NCBI GenBank assembly: GCA_023399595.1
Contig: JAEWOR010000054.1
Coordinates: 62,001-126,000 of the forward strand
Length of the DNA: 64,000 bases
Reading direction: 5' to 3'
From: Bacteroidota bacterium
Lineage (GTDB): Bacteria > Bacteroidota > Bacteroidia > Flavobacteriales > Weeksellaceae
Shown one piece after another: positions 1 through 8,777 of the stretch. The notes beneath the pieces are model-generated. The model saw only the letters and a program-made list of their open reading frames with translations. It was not told where the DNA came from and did no database searches. Position 1 is the stretch's first letter, and each line of letters opens with the position of its first letter. Position numbers and translations under genes: made by a program.

Positions 1-282
1 AGATAACTGATAGAAATCAACGTGAAGAATTTTGTCTGTAATTGGGTGGAACTGTATGTCCTGAAGAACAGCAGGGATAGTTTGTCCGTCAACTTCAATA
101 GATACCGTGTGTGCTTCAGGAGTATATACTAAGTTTTTGAATGATTTCTCTTCAGTAGAGAAACTCAAAGGCTCAGCACCTCCATAAACAACACAAGGAA
201 CTAATTCAGCATCACGTAAAGCTTTTGTAGACTTTTTGCCCACGCTTTCTCTTTTTGTACCTTGAATTGTAATAGATTTCAT
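1..282 (-). CDS. rplY: 50S ribosomal protein L25/general stress protein Ctc (partial, C-terminus cut by window edge)
   Basis: The first 94 codons are visible, reading leftward from ATG at 282 and running off the window start. The N-terminus ([16 protein letters not shown], then a VPCVVYGG motif and a [20 protein letters not shown] stretch) is the L25 5S rRNA-binding domain. Bacteroidota L25 is normally of the long CTC type of about 190-210 residues, so roughly half is missing here. It lies downstream of prs on the same strand, a common pairing, but a hairpin at 335-366 and a promoter element at 314-321 suggest it can be transcribed on its own. Confidence 0.93.
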   Translation of the reverse strand, partial: MKSITIQGTKRESVGKKSTKALRDAELVPCVVYGGAEPLSFSTEEKSFKNLVYTPEAHTVSIEVDGQTIPAVLQDIQFHPITDKILHVDFYQLS

Positions 283-313
283 TATAAATTATATATTAAA
301 ATATTTGAGAGTG

Positions 314-321
314 CAAAATTA
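314..321 (-). promoter_or_regulatory. TAnnTTTG promoter element for rplY
   Basis: Minus-strand TAATTTTG matches the Bacteroidota -7 consensus and lies 31 bases upstream of the rplY start, just after the prs terminator. I see no TTG -33 element at the usual 17-23 base spacing. Confidence 0.45.
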
Positions 322-334
322 GTAAAATTTTGTG

Positions 335-366
335 AATAAAAAAATCCCTCTTAAAAAGAAGGATTT
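335..366 (-). terminator. Rho-independent terminator after prs
   Basis: Arms at 342-352 and 356-366 form an 11-bp stem with one G-U pair. On the minus strand it is followed by a run of T residues. It separates prs from rplY. Confidence 0.7.
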
Positions 367-388
367 ATATTTATAGAAATTGTATTTC

Positions 389-1327
389 TTAGATGATGAA
401 TTTTTCGCTGATAGATTTATGCTCGTGAACCATTTTCATTACATCTGCAAATAATTGTGCACAAGATAAAACTTTAATTTTTGAACTTAATTCAGTTTTT
501 ACAGGGATAGAATCTGTTACAATAACTTCTAAAAGTTTTGAATTTTCGATATTTTCATAAGCTTTACCAGAAAGAACTCCATGTGTTGCCATTGCACGAA
601 CTGTTTTAGCTCCTTTTTCCATTAAAATGTCAGCAGCTTTGCAAAGTGTTCCTGCGGTATCTATCATATCATCAATCAAGATAACATTTTTACCTACTAC
701 ATCACCAATTAGGAACATTTCTTCCACTACATTGGCTTTTTTTCTTTCTTTATAAGCAATTACAACATCAGCTCCTAAATGACCAGCGTAGTTTTTTGCT
801 CTTTTTGCTCCACCCATGTCTGGAGAAGCAATGGTTAATTTATCTAAATTTAAAGACTCAATATAATTAACAAATATTGAAGAAGCGTATAAATGATCCA
901 CAGGAATTTCAAAGAAACCTTGAATTTGGTCTGCGTGAAGATCCATTGTCATAATTCTTGTAGCCCCTGCTGCAGTTAAAAGATTTGCCACTAGTTTTGC
1001 TCCAATAGGGGCTCTAGGCTTGTCTTTTCTGTCTTGTCTCGCTAAACCGAAATAAGGAATTACTACTGTAATGCTTTTTGCTGAAGCTCTTTTTGCAGCA
1101 TCAATCATTAGCAAAAGTTCTAATAAATTGTCTGCAGGTGGAAATGTAGATCCAATTAAGAAAACTCTTCCTCCTCTTACAGATTCGTCCAAAACGGGTT
1201 CAAATTCGCCGTCGCTGAATTCTTGAAAATTAATTTTCCCTAATTCTTTACCATAATGTTGGGAGATTTTTTCTGCTAAATCTTTGCTTGTTCTTGTGCA
1301 AAATAGATAACTTAACTGGTTTGCCAT
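389..1327 (-). CDS. prs: Ribose-phosphate pyrophosphokinase (PRPP synthase)
   Basis: Makes PRPP from ribose 5-phosphate and ATP, feeding purine, pyrimidine, NAD, histidine and tryptophan synthesis in the cytoplasm. The 312-residue product has the class I PRPP synthase layout: an N-terminal FSDGEFEP flexible-loop region, the PYFGLARQDRKDKPR ATP-binding segment, a DLHADQIQGFF metal/AMP region and the PRPP-binding loop VILIDDMIDTAGTL near residues 220-233. An in-frame start 42 bases upstream was rejected because it lies in the promoter and upstream terminator; ATG at 1327 gives the family N-terminus MANQLSYLF. A TAAATTTG element lies 20 bases upstream. apt at 23161 uses its product. Confidence 0.96.
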   Translation of the reverse strand: MANQLSYLFCTRTSKDLAEKISQHYGKELGKINFQEFSDGEFEPVLDESVRGGRVFLIGSTFPPADNLLELLLMIDAAKRASAKSITVVIPYFGLARQDRKDKPRAPIGAKLVANLLTAAGATRIMTMDLHADQIQGFFEIPVDHLYASSIFVNYIESLNLDKLTIASPDMGGAKRAKNYAGHLGADVVIAYKERKKANVVEEMFLIGDVVGKNVILIDDMIDTAGTLCKAADILMEKGAKTVRAMATHGVLSGKAYENIENSKLLEVIVTDSIPVKTELSSKIKVLSCAQLFADVMKMVHEHKSISEKFII

Positions 1328-1347
1328 TTTTACTTTTTTAGATGCTG

Positions 1348-1355
1348 CAAATTTA
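1348..1355 (-). promoter_or_regulatory. TAnnTTTG promoter element for prs
   Basis: Minus-strand TAAATTTG, 20 bases upstream of the prs ATG. It overlaps the T-tract of the terminator of the upstream GDSL gene. Confidence 0.5.
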
Positions 1356-1387
1356 TAAAAAAACCACAAGATTAAGTTCTTGTGGTT
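1354..1387 (-). terminator. Terminator after the FadL-GDSL operon
   Basis: A perfect 10-bp stem (1362-1371 with 1378-1387) is followed on the minus strand by about seven T residues. Confidence 0.75.
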
Positions 1388-1412
1388 GATAATATTTTAC
1401 TGAGTTTCCTCA

Positions 1413-2972
1413 TTAAGGAAATTTCACTCCTGAATATTTATTGGGATCTACCTGAGGCAAATTAGATTTGTATTTTGCATTAATGGCTTTAATAAACTCA
1501 TTAGCAACAATAGCATACCCCCTTCCAGTAAGATGAACTCCGTCTAAAGAAAAAGTTCCACCAGTTACGAAAGTTGCAGTGTATTTAACACCATTCCAAG
1601 AAATCCCGGAGTTGCTGGCAAGTTCATTCATTTTAGCATTCATATCCACAAATGCTAAATTTTTAGCGTCTGCAACTTCTTTAATTTTAACATTGAAAAT
1701 TGCGGTAGCGTCTAAAACTTCTTCAACTTCACCATCAGTGGTTCCAAATTTCCCTCTCAAAACATGTTTGTCTTCCAAAGGATAGGTTAATCCGTATTTA
1801 TCAAATGGAGCAAATACAGGCGAACCAGGTGTTGTTCCTAGAACTGAACTTGTTGTAAGAGGAATTAAATCTTTGTTTGTTGTATGTCTTGCTTTCCCAA
1901 AAAGTTGCCCCATTAAAGTTGCTTGTAAAGTAGGAACACCAGCAGCTGTTAGTTGAGTTGTTATAAAGCTTGAAAAATCATTTAACGACTCATCTTTTAG
2001 CAAAATAGGATTAGACTCAGTTTTAGAAAGTAATTTAATTCTGTCACCTTGTCCTGCAGCAGTTAAAATTTGTTTCAATGGACCAAATACCTGAGTATTT
2101 AGCGCATCAATATTTGCATTTGCATTTGATGGGCTTCCTATAGCTGCAGTATTGAATTTTTCAGGTGGAATTGGATTGTAAGGAACTCTAGTGAAAAATG
2201 GAATAGATGTTACATTAGGAATATTTGCTACAACTCCTTTTCTTGTTGTATTAGCTGGGAAAAGAGTGTTTGCTAAATAATCATATGTGTTTTTGAAACC
2301 TACTCCAACTGCTCCATCCGCAGGTGTAATTGGGTTGCTTCCGTCACCTCCAGTAGTTGCATATCCAAGAACGTCATTATTACCAATCCAAAGAGATACA
2401 AAAGTTGGGTTCTGTGCCATTGCGTCTGCAACAACTGATGTTGTTGCAGAAGATGCAAATCTTACAAAATAAGGGTTAGCAGTTCCTGCAATTACTCCAG
2501 CGGGACTTCCGTATCCAGGAGCGATAAGATGCGCTAATTTAGCTCCAGGAACCCCCATGTTTTGATAAGGTCCAGCACTATAAATGTTTGCTAAAGTTGT
2601 AGTTCCAGTTCCAGGTGCGTCAATAGGTGTTAAGGCTCCATTTACTATTGCAAGAATCTTTTTGTTAGTAACTCCAAGAGAAGGAATCCCTCCTAAATTG
2701 TCTGCCATTAAAGGTTGCTTGAAATCTCCACCACCTGCTAATTTCATTTGCCCTGCAAGCATTAATGGGTAAGATTCGTTTTGACCGTCTATATATAGTG
2801 CATTATCTCTATATCCAGAAGTAAGGGAGTTTCCTAAAGCAACATATTTGCTGAAATCTGCTTCTCCTTTAGTTACAACAACGTCTGTAACATCATTGTC
2901 AAAATCGGTTTTACAGCTTTGGGTAAAAAGCAATGCAGCTACTCCAAAAGCGGATAAAATATATTTTTTCAT
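1413..2972 (-). CDS. SGNH/GDSL hydrolase lipoprotein
   Basis: Predicted esterase or lipase of the SGNH/GDSL family, exported and lipidated. The 519-residue product starts with a lipoprotein signal ending FTQSC (Cys20). Block I is GNSLTSG with the nucleophile Ser at about 49, block III is GNND near residue 197, and block V is DGVHLTGRG near residue 482 carrying the catalytic Asp/His. The middle is rich in Gly, Ala, Thr and Pro. It follows the OmpP1/FadL gene by 13 bases, a pairing I know from other Flavobacteriia. A plausible but unproven reading is that the lipase releases fatty acids that the FadL-type channel takes up. Substrate unknown. Confidence 0.85.
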   Translation of the reverse strand: MKKYILSAFGVAALLFTQSCKTDFDNDVTDVVVTKGEADFSKYVALGNSLTSGYRDNALYIDGQNESYPLMLAGQMKLAGGGDFKQPLMADNLGGIPSLGVTNKKILAIVNGALTPIDAPGTGTTTLANIYSAGPYQNMGVPGAKLAHLIAPGYGSPAGVIAGTANPYFVRFASSATTSVVADAMAQNPTFVSLWIGNNDVLGYATTGGDGSNPITPADGAVGVGFKNTYDYLANTLFPANTTRKGVVANIPNVTSIPFFTRVPYNPIPPEKFNTAAIGSPSNANANIDALNTQVFGPLKQILTAAGQGDRIKLLSKTESNPILLKDESLNDFSSFITTQLTAAGVPTLQATLMGQLFGKARHTTNKDLIPLTTSSVLGTTPGSPVFAPFDKYGLTYPLEDKHVLRGKFGTTDGEVEEVLDATAIFNVKIKEVADAKNLAFVDMNAKMNELASNSGISWNGVKYTATFVTGGTFSLDGVHLTGRGYAIVANEFIKAINAKYKSNLPQVDPNKYSGVKFP

Positions 2973-2985
2973 AATTTTTTTTATT

Positions 2986-4224
2986 TTAAAAAGGGTTGTA
3001 TGATAGTCCTAAGCCAAAGTAATAAGCTTTAGCTTTAGCCTGTCCGTAAAATCCTAAGTAATCATTTTTAACATTTCTACTTTGTGGCATTGCATAGGCT
3101 CCAGCAATATCTACTCCTACTTTTTTAAATTTAAAACCTACACCTCCTGTAACTACATAAGAATCAAAAGAAGGGGTTTCGGGAAGGAAATTTTCATCAG
3201 TATAAGGAGACTCATCATAATAAGCGCCTAAACGACCTGCAATCATATTTGTAAACTGGTACTGCGTTCCTAGTCTAAATGTTTTAGAGTTTTTGAAGTT
3301 TTTAGGGTTCACCAAGATTGTAGGATCTGTAGGTTGATTACCAATTGGTGCTTTTTCAAAATCTAGTGTTAGTTGACTGTATCTAGACCAACCGTGATAA
3401 TTGAAATCTGCAGAAATTAACCATTTTGGTGTAATTTTATAAGTTAATCCTAATGTATATTCTTCTACCAAAGGAAGTGTTGCTGTAAAGTTATCAACAC
3501 CATCAACTCCCAATCCTAATAAGCCATTAATACTGCTAGAAGGGAATTGGAATGTAGCTTTGCCATTCTCAGCTTTCATATCGATAGGTGAACGGTAAGC
3601 TACACTTAAATCGAGTTTTTGGTTGGGACGGAAATAAAATCCAAATCCATAACCATGTCCTGAAGCTTTTTCATCATTAATATTAACTTGGCCGCCAAAT
3701 TGCGTCACTGCTTTATCCCAGTCCACCTTTCCTCTAGCGTAAATATAGCTCCCCCCGAAAGACATCCAGTCATTTACTTTTACAGAAACCATAGGTTGGA
3801 AATAGAAACTCTTTAATTCCATTTTTTGAACCATTTCTTTACCTTCCCAATCATTTGGCCACTGAATAGTGCTTCCGAAAGGTGTAGTGAAACTAAAGCC
3901 TACAGAAATTTTATCAGTTGCTTTATAGGCGATAGCTGCATAAAGAGGAGTTCCAAGAGGGTTGTCTGTTGTTGTGCTCTGTAAAGTATTGGTGTTTTGG
4001 AAAGTTACTTTATTGCTTGCTCCAAACCCACCAACTGCTATACTTAATTTAGAAGGAATCCAAGAAATTCCCGCAGGATTAAAGAATGCAATACTCGCGT
4101 CTTCTGTATGAGCACTGGTGTGGGCCATCGCCAATTGTTTCACACCTTGCAAAGAAACCCTAAAGCCTCCAGCGTAATACAATGCTCCAGCAAGTAACGC
4201 AGTGGATAATAGTATTTTTTTCAT
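2986..4224 (-). CDS. OmpP1/FadL family outer-membrane transporter
   Basis: Outer-membrane beta-barrel of the FadL/TodX family, which imports long-chain fatty acids or other hydrophobic compounds. The 412-residue product has a signal peptide followed by the FadL N-terminal signature GGFRVSLQGVKQLAMAHTSA and DASIAFFNPAG, then alternating beta strands and a terminal aromatic residue (SYNPF). ATG at 4224 was preferred over one 24 bases upstream because it starts directly at the signal peptide and leaves a normal 21-base leader after a well-formed promoter. It is first in a two-gene operon with the GDSL lipoprotein. The transported substrate cannot be read from sequence. Confidence 0.9.
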   Translation of the reverse strand: MKKILLSTALLAGALYYAGGFRVSLQGVKQLAMAHTSAHTEDASIAFFNPAGISWIPSKLSIAVGGFGASNKVTFQNTNTLQSTTTDNPLGTPLYAAIAYKATDKISVGFSFTTPFGSTIQWPNDWEGKEMVQKMELKSFYFQPMVSVKVNDWMSFGGSYIYARGKVDWDKAVTQFGGQVNINDEKASGHGYGFGFYFRPNQKLDLSVAYRSPIDMKAENGKATFQFPSSSINGLLGLGVDGVDNFTATLPLVEEYTLGLTYKITPKWLISADFNYHGWSRYSQLTLDFEKAPIGNQPTDPTILVNPKNFKNSKTFRLGTQYQFTNMIAGRLGAYYDESPYTDENFLPETPSFDSYVVTGGVGFKFKKVGVDIAGAYAMPQSRNVKNDYLGFYGQAKAKAYYFGLGLSYNPF

Positions 4225-4245
4225 AGAAATTTGATTATATAGTTT

Positions 4246-4275
4246 CAAATATAAAATTTATTTATTGAGATGCAA
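4246..4275 (-). promoter_or_regulatory. Complete Bacteroidota promoter (TTG-N19-TATATTTG) for the FadL-GDSL operon
   Basis: The minus strand carries TTG at 4273-4275, a 19-base spacer and TATATTTG at 4246-4253, matching both consensus boxes. The start codon lies 21 bases downstream. The remainder of the roughly 300-base divergent gap to ricT is very AT-rich with no ORF or strong hairpin. Confidence 0.65.
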
Positions 4276-4501
4276 TAAAACCAGCATTATTATTTAAACA
4301 AATAATATATTTAAAGTTATGTTTAAAATAATATATTTGATTTTTATGTTAATAATTATAGGTAATTCAGTTAACTGTAGGAAAATAATTCCTAATTGAA
4401 AATTAGTGTTTAAATCTAAACAAATAATACTGTAAAAGGAATATTTGCATTATTCTTAATCCGTTTCTTTTATAAATCATAGAGGGTAATAATAAAAATA
4501 T

Positions 4502-4509
4502 TAAATTTG
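4502..4509 (+). promoter_or_regulatory. TAnnTTTG promoter element for ricT-gldH-PBP
   Basis: TAAATTTG followed by C, 21 bases upstream of the ricT ATG. No well-placed TTG. Confidence 0.5.
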
Positions 4510-4530
4510 CAAGAATAAATTATAAAATAT

Positions 4531-5874
4531 ATGAGTTGTGGATGTAAAACATCCGGCGATTCGTCCCATTCATGCGGAACAAAATCTGCGAATGGCTGTG
4601 AAAGCGTAGATACCTGTGGTAATAGTTATAAATTAAGTGTTTTCGATTGGCTTTCTGATGTTCATAATCCTGCAAATAATAAGTGCAGCTTTGTGGAAAT
4701 TAGATTTAAAAATGATAGAAAAGCATTTTTCAATAATGTACATAATTTACCTCTACATATAGGTAGTGTAGTAACAGTAGAATCTAGTCCGGGACACGAT
4801 GTGGGGGTTGTAAGCCTTACAGGAGAGTTAGTAAAAATTCAGATGAAGAAAAAGAAAGTTTCTGAAGACGCTGCTCTAAAAATATACCGTCTTGCTAACC
4901 AAAAAGATATTGAGGTTTGGCAAGAAGCTAGAAATAAAGAAGAAAGTGTAAAAATTCAGGCAAGGAAAATATCTCAACGTTTGGGACTTGCCATGAAAAT
5001 TACAGATATTGAGTTTCAGGGAGATGCTTCTAAAATCACCTTTTATTATACCGCAGATACTCGTGTAGATTTTAGGTTGCTTATTAAAGAATTTGCTTCA
5101 GCTTTTAGAGCTAAAATCGATATGAAACAAATTGGTTTCAGACAAGAAGCGGCTAAAGTTGGAGGAATTGGCTCTTGTGGAAGAGAATTATGTTGCTCTA
5201 CGTGGCTTACAGATTTCCGATCTGTAAATACCAATGTAGCAAGATATCAGCAATTGAGTATTAATCCTCAGAAATTGGCGGGTCAATGCGGAAAATTAAA
5301 ATGTTGTTTAAATTACGAATTAGACAGCTATTTGGATGTATTAAGTGAATTTCCATCTTCCTCAACCACCTTAGATACAGAGAAAGGAAAAGCTTTCTGT
5401 ATTAAAATTGATGTTTTCAAGAAAAAAATGTGGTTTGCGTATGTAGAAAGCTCTATCTCTTGGTATGATTTTGATATTTCTCTTGTTAAAAAATTGATTT
5501 CTCAAAACAAAAGAGGAGAAAAGACGCCGCCTTTGGAAGATTTAAAACAACCAGAGACCAACTTGGCAACAATAGACCTTATTCAGGAGAATAATGTGGA
5601 TCGTTTTGAGAAAAAAAATAGATCAAGATCTCAAAAACCTAAGTTTGATAAAAACAAACCAAATCAAAAAGGCAACGCAGGAAATTCTACAAAACCAACT
5701 AACACTGTAAATAAGCAGAAACAAAAAGAATCTCCAAGAAATAACAATGCAGGTTTGGACAATAAACCAAAAGAACAAAAGGGGGTGAATAAAGTGCAAG
5801 CTCAAGGAAATCAAGCCGCTCCAAAGAAGACAAAATTTAAAAAACATTATCCCAAAAAAGACAACAATGCATAA
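4531..5874 (+). CDS. ricT: PSP1-domain protein, RicT (YaaT) family
   Basis: Member of the RicT/YaaT family. In Bacillus RicT works with RicA and RicF in RNA maturation and biofilm and sporulation control; the Bacteroidota role is not established. The 447-residue protein has a Cys-rich N-terminus (Cys at 3, 5, 15, 23, 29), the PSP1 domain (about 60-275), and two C-x4-CC clusters at about 216-222 and 253-259, consistent with Fe-S or metal binding. The tail after about residue 335 is Lys, Asn and Gln rich, low complexity and probably disordered. The stop overlaps the start of gldH by 8 bases, so the two are probably translationally coupled, with a penicillin-binding protein following. Confidence 0.88.
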   Translation: MSCGCKTSGDSSHSCGTKSANGCESVDTCGNSYKLSVFDWLSDVHNPANNKCSFVEIRFKNDRKAFFNNVHNLPLHIGSVVTVESSPGHDVGVVSLTGELVKIQMKKKKVSEDAALKIYRLANQKDIEVWQEARNKEESVKIQARKISQRLGLAMKITDIEFQGDASKITFYYTADTRVDFRLLIKEFASAFRAKIDMKQIGFRQEAAKVGGIGSCGRELCCSTWLTDFRSVNTNVARYQQLSINPQKLAGQCGKLKCCLNYELDSYLDVLSEFPSSSTTLDTEKGKAFCIKIDVFKKKMWFAYVESSISWYDFDISLVKKLISQNKRGEKTPPLEDLKQPETNLATIDLIQENNVDRFEKKNRSRSQKPKFDKNKPNQKGNAGNSTKPTNTVNKQKQKESPRNNNAGLDNKPKEQKGVNKVQAQGNQAAPKKTKFKKHYPKKDNNA

Positions 5875-6328
5875 AATTTTAGGATTTTCTTTATTATTAT
5901 TATTTATCACGAGCTGCAATTCCTCTCAGGATGAGATTTACATGAAACCTGTAGATGGAAAATGGAATAAGAAGGATATAAAAAAGATAGATTTTGAAAT
6001 TAAAGATGCCCAAAATCCTAAAAATATTATATTTGTTGTAAGAAATAATAGCGATTTCCCTTATAGCAATTTAAGGCTTATCGTAAATTTAACAAACCTT
6101 AAAACGAAAAAAAATAAAATAGATACCCTTAATTATATCATGGCAAAACCAAACGGGGAATGGCTTGGTACAGGTTTTGGGGATACTAAAGAAATTTTTT
6201 TTCAGTATAAGTTGAATTATAAATTCCCGGAAAATGGAAAATATCAAATAGACTTTACACAGGCTATGAGAAATGATTTTCTTCCAGGAATTGAAGATAT
6301 AGGTGTAAAATTTGAAACTGCAAAATAG
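5867..6328 (+). CDS. gldH: Gliding motility lipoprotein GldH
   Basis: GldH is a periplasm-facing lipoprotein required for gliding in Flavobacterium johnsoniae; its biochemical role is unknown and homologues occur in many non-gliding Weeksellaceae. The 153-residue product has a lipoprotein signal ending FITSC (Cys17), followed by a beta-sandwich-like domain containing the family motifs FVVRNNSDFPYSNL and a GDTKEI/FFQYKL region. Length fits the family. The start overlaps the ricT end by 8 bases and the PBP gene begins 10 bases after its stop. No gldA/F/G or T9SS genes are in the window, so gliding ability cannot be judged. Confidence 0.87.
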   Translation: MHKILGFSLLLLFITSCNSSQDEIYMKPVDGKWNKKDIKKIDFEIKDAQNPKNIIFVVRNNSDFPYSNLRLIVNLTNLKTKKNKIDTLNYIMAKPNGEWLGTGFGDTKEIFFQYKLNYKFPENGKYQIDFTQAMRNDFLPGIEDIGVKFETAK

Positions 6329-6338
6329 TAGTTCACGC

Positions 6339-8726
6339 ATGGAAAATAAACAAAATGTAGGAGGCTCAAGTGAGAAAAAGTTTCCACTACCTCCTAAAAA
6401 AACGATAAAAAATAAAGGTTGGAAAAAATGGGTTAAATTCATTTGGGTTGGCTTTATTGCTGTTGTTCTTGGTATTTCGGGATTATTCTTCGCGGTTTCT
6501 CAAGGTTTTTTGGGAGACATGCCCGATGTTAAAGAATTAGATAATCCTAATATATATGTAGCTTCTCAAATTATTTCTTCGGATGGAGTGCTGTTAGGAA
6601 AATTTGAAAAAGAAAAAACGATTCCAGTTACTTATCAGGATTTACCTCCTTATTTAGTATATGCGCTACAAGCTAAAGAAGATGAGCGTTTTAAAGAACA
6701 TTCAGGAATTGATATGAAATCCATTGCTAGAGCTGTTCGATACGGAGGTGATAGAGGTGGAGGTTCTACCATTACACAGCAGTTGGCTAAACTATTATTT
6801 ACCAAACAACCTTCTTCAAATTCTTTCAAAAGAGTCGTTCAAAAACTGAAAGAATGGGTGGTTGCAGTAAGTTTAGAAAAAAGATTTACCAAAGAAGAAA
6901 TTATTACCAAATATTTCAACAAGTTTGATTTTGTAAATAACGCTAATGGTATTGAGATGGCTTCAAGAATCTATTTCAATAAAACCACTTCTAAATTAAC
7001 ACTTCCAGAAGCTGCGATGTTTGTGGCAATGTTGGAAGCTCCTGTGGGAAATAACCCTTTAAGAAATCCTGAGCGAGCAGTTAAAAGAAGAAATGTAGTT
7101 TTAAATCAAATGCTTGAAACGGGCTATATTGACCAAGCTACTTATCAAAAAGCAATAGATTCACCTCTTGAGTTAGATTATCGTCCTATTAAAGATATAG
7201 AAGAAGGATATTCAGCTTACTTTAAATTTTATCTTAAAAAAGAAATCAACGAATATCTAAAAACTTACGAAAAAGAAAACGGTAAAAGTTTAAACCTCTA
7301 CAGAGATGGTTTAAAGATTTATGTTACACTAGATTCTAAAATGCAGAAATACGCAGAAGAATCTATTAAAGAACATTTAACAGACCTTCAAAAACGTTTT
7401 GATAACGAGCAGAGAAACAGAAAACAAAGACCTTTCTATTACCTTAATGATACACAGATTAATAATGTGATGATGCAGGCGGTAAAAAGAACTGGTCGTT
7501 ATAAGCAGTTAAAAGCAGCAGGAGTTCCCGAAGATTCTATTTTAATGGAATTTCATAAGCCAATAAAGACCACAAAGTTCACTTGGCAAGGTGAGGAAGA
7601 AGTAGAAATGTCTCCTTGGGATTCTATTAGATATCACAAGCAAATTGCACAAGCTGGTCTAATGTCCATGGTTCCTGCAACTGGCGAAATTAAAGCTTGG
7701 GTAGGAGGTATCAATTGGCAACATTTCCAGTATGACCATATTAAACAAGGGAAAAGACAGGTGGGGTCTACATTTAAACCTTTCGTATACGCTACAGCTA
7801 TTATGAAATTAGGCTTAACACCTTGTTCAACAGTTTCCAATGCAACGTATTCTAAAGCTGGTTATTCTACTAAAGGTTCGGGAGGAATGTCCACACTTCG
7901 TAATGCATTAGCGTTTTCTCAAAACCCTGTTGCGGTAAGATTGGCTGAAATGACAGGTACGGAAAGTGTTATCCAAACCATGAGAGATTTAGGCGTTACC
8001 GAAAATATGGACAATCATAAAGGCCTTTCAATGGCGCTTGGTTCCTCCGATATTACTATTTATGAAATGTTGGGTGCTTATTCAACCTTTGCTAATTATG
8101 GGAACTATAATAAACCAGAGATGATTTGGAGGATTGAAGATGCTAATAGTAAGGTAATTAAAGAGGTAAGTGTAAACCCTAAAGAAGTAATGAATCCTCT
8201 TTATGCATACACAATGATTGATTTAATGAAAGGTGTAGCGCAATTTGGTACTGCTTCTGGAGAATTAGGGCGTAGAGGAATTTCTAAAGCGGTTGAAATT
8301 GCGGGCAAAACAGGAACCACGCAGAACAACTCCGATGGTTGGTTTATGGGGCTTACTCCTAAATTGGCAACAGGAACTTGGGTAGGTTGGGAAGACAGAG
8401 CAACCCACTTCTTAGGAACAGGTGAAGGGCAAGGTGCTAAAATGGCCTTACCTATTTGGGCGATTTATATGAAGAAAGTTTGGGCGGATAAAAGTTTAGG
8501 TATTTCTCCTGATGATAAATTCGTGAAACCGTCGGATTGGAGTGGTGGATGTTCAGATTTGCAAGGCCTTGGTGGAGGATATGGCGATGATGGAGGCTTG
8601 CAAACCATGGATGAAATTAAAAATCCAAAACCTGTAGAGCCTGATCAACCTAAAAATCAGGATAAAAAAGAAGAAAATCTCAATGAGAAACTCAACTCGG
8701 GTGAAGACATAGATTTTAATAAATAA
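6339..8726 (+). CDS. Class A penicillin-binding protein (transglycosylase/transpeptidase)
   Basis: Bifunctional peptidoglycan synthase: polymerises lipid II glycan strands and cross-links stem peptides in the periplasm. The 795-residue protein has a Pro/Lys-rich cytoplasmic start, one membrane segment at about residues 36-58, the GT51 domain (EDERF with catalytic Glu at about 114, then GGSTITQQLAKLLF), and the transpeptidase domain with STFK (Ser about 477), SQN (about 527) and KTGTT (about 657). The acidic Lys/Glu tail is typical of Bacteroidota PBP1A. An ATG 27 bases upstream overlaps gldH and was not preferred. It ends in a strong terminator. Confidence 0.95.
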   Translation: MENKQNVGGSSEKKFPLPPKKTIKNKGWKKWVKFIWVGFIAVVLGISGLFFAVSQGFLGDMPDVKELDNPNIYVASQIISSDGVLLGKFEKEKTIPVTYQDLPPYLVYALQAKEDERFKEHSGIDMKSIARAVRYGGDRGGGSTITQQLAKLLFTKQPSSNSFKRVVQKLKEWVVAVSLEKRFTKEEIITKYFNKFDFVNNANGIEMASRIYFNKTTSKLTLPEAAMFVAMLEAPVGNNPLRNPERAVKRRNVVLNQMLETGYIDQATYQKAIDSPLELDYRPIKDIEEGYSAYFKFYLKKEINEYLKTYEKENGKSLNLYRDGLKIYVTLDSKMQKYAEESIKEHLTDLQKRFDNEQRNRKQRPFYYLNDTQINNVMMQAVKRTGRYKQLKAAGVPEDSILMEFHKPIKTTKFTWQGEEEVEMSPWDSIRYHKQIAQAGLMSMVPATGEIKAWVGGINWQHFQYDHIKQGKRQVGSTFKPFVYATAIMKLGLTPCSTVSNATYSKAGYSTKGSGGMSTLRNALAFSQNPVAVRLAEMTGTESVIQTMRDLGVTENMDNHKGLSMALGSSDITIYEMLGAYSTFANYGNYNKPEMIWRIEDANSKVIKEVSVNPKEVMNPLYAYTMIDLMKGVAQFGTASGELGRRGISKAVEIAGKTGTTQNNSDGWFMGLTPKLATGTWVGWEDRATHFLGTGEGQGAKMALPIWAIYMKKVWADKSLGISPDDKFVKPSDWSGGCSDLQGLGGGYGDDGGLQTMDEIKNPKPVEPDQPKNQDKKEENLNEKLNSGEDIDFNK

Positions 8727-8731
8727 TAATA

Positions 8732-8760
8732 AAAACCTTCCATTTTCGGAAGGTTTTTTC
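8732..8760 (+). terminator. Terminator after the ricT-gldH-PBP operon
   Basis: Stem AAAACCTTCC/GGAAGGTTTT with a 6-base loop, followed by a T-run. Its T-tract runs almost directly into the selO promoter element at 8766. Confidence 0.85.
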
Positions 8761-8765
8761 TTTAG

Positions 8766-8773
8766 TATCTTTG
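8766..8773 (+). promoter_or_regulatory. TAnnTTTG element for selO, 4 bases before the ATG
   Basis: TATCTTTG ends 4 bases before the selO ATG. If the transcript starts at the usual distance, the mRNA has essentially no leader. Confidence 0.5.
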
Positions 8774-8777
8774 TTGT

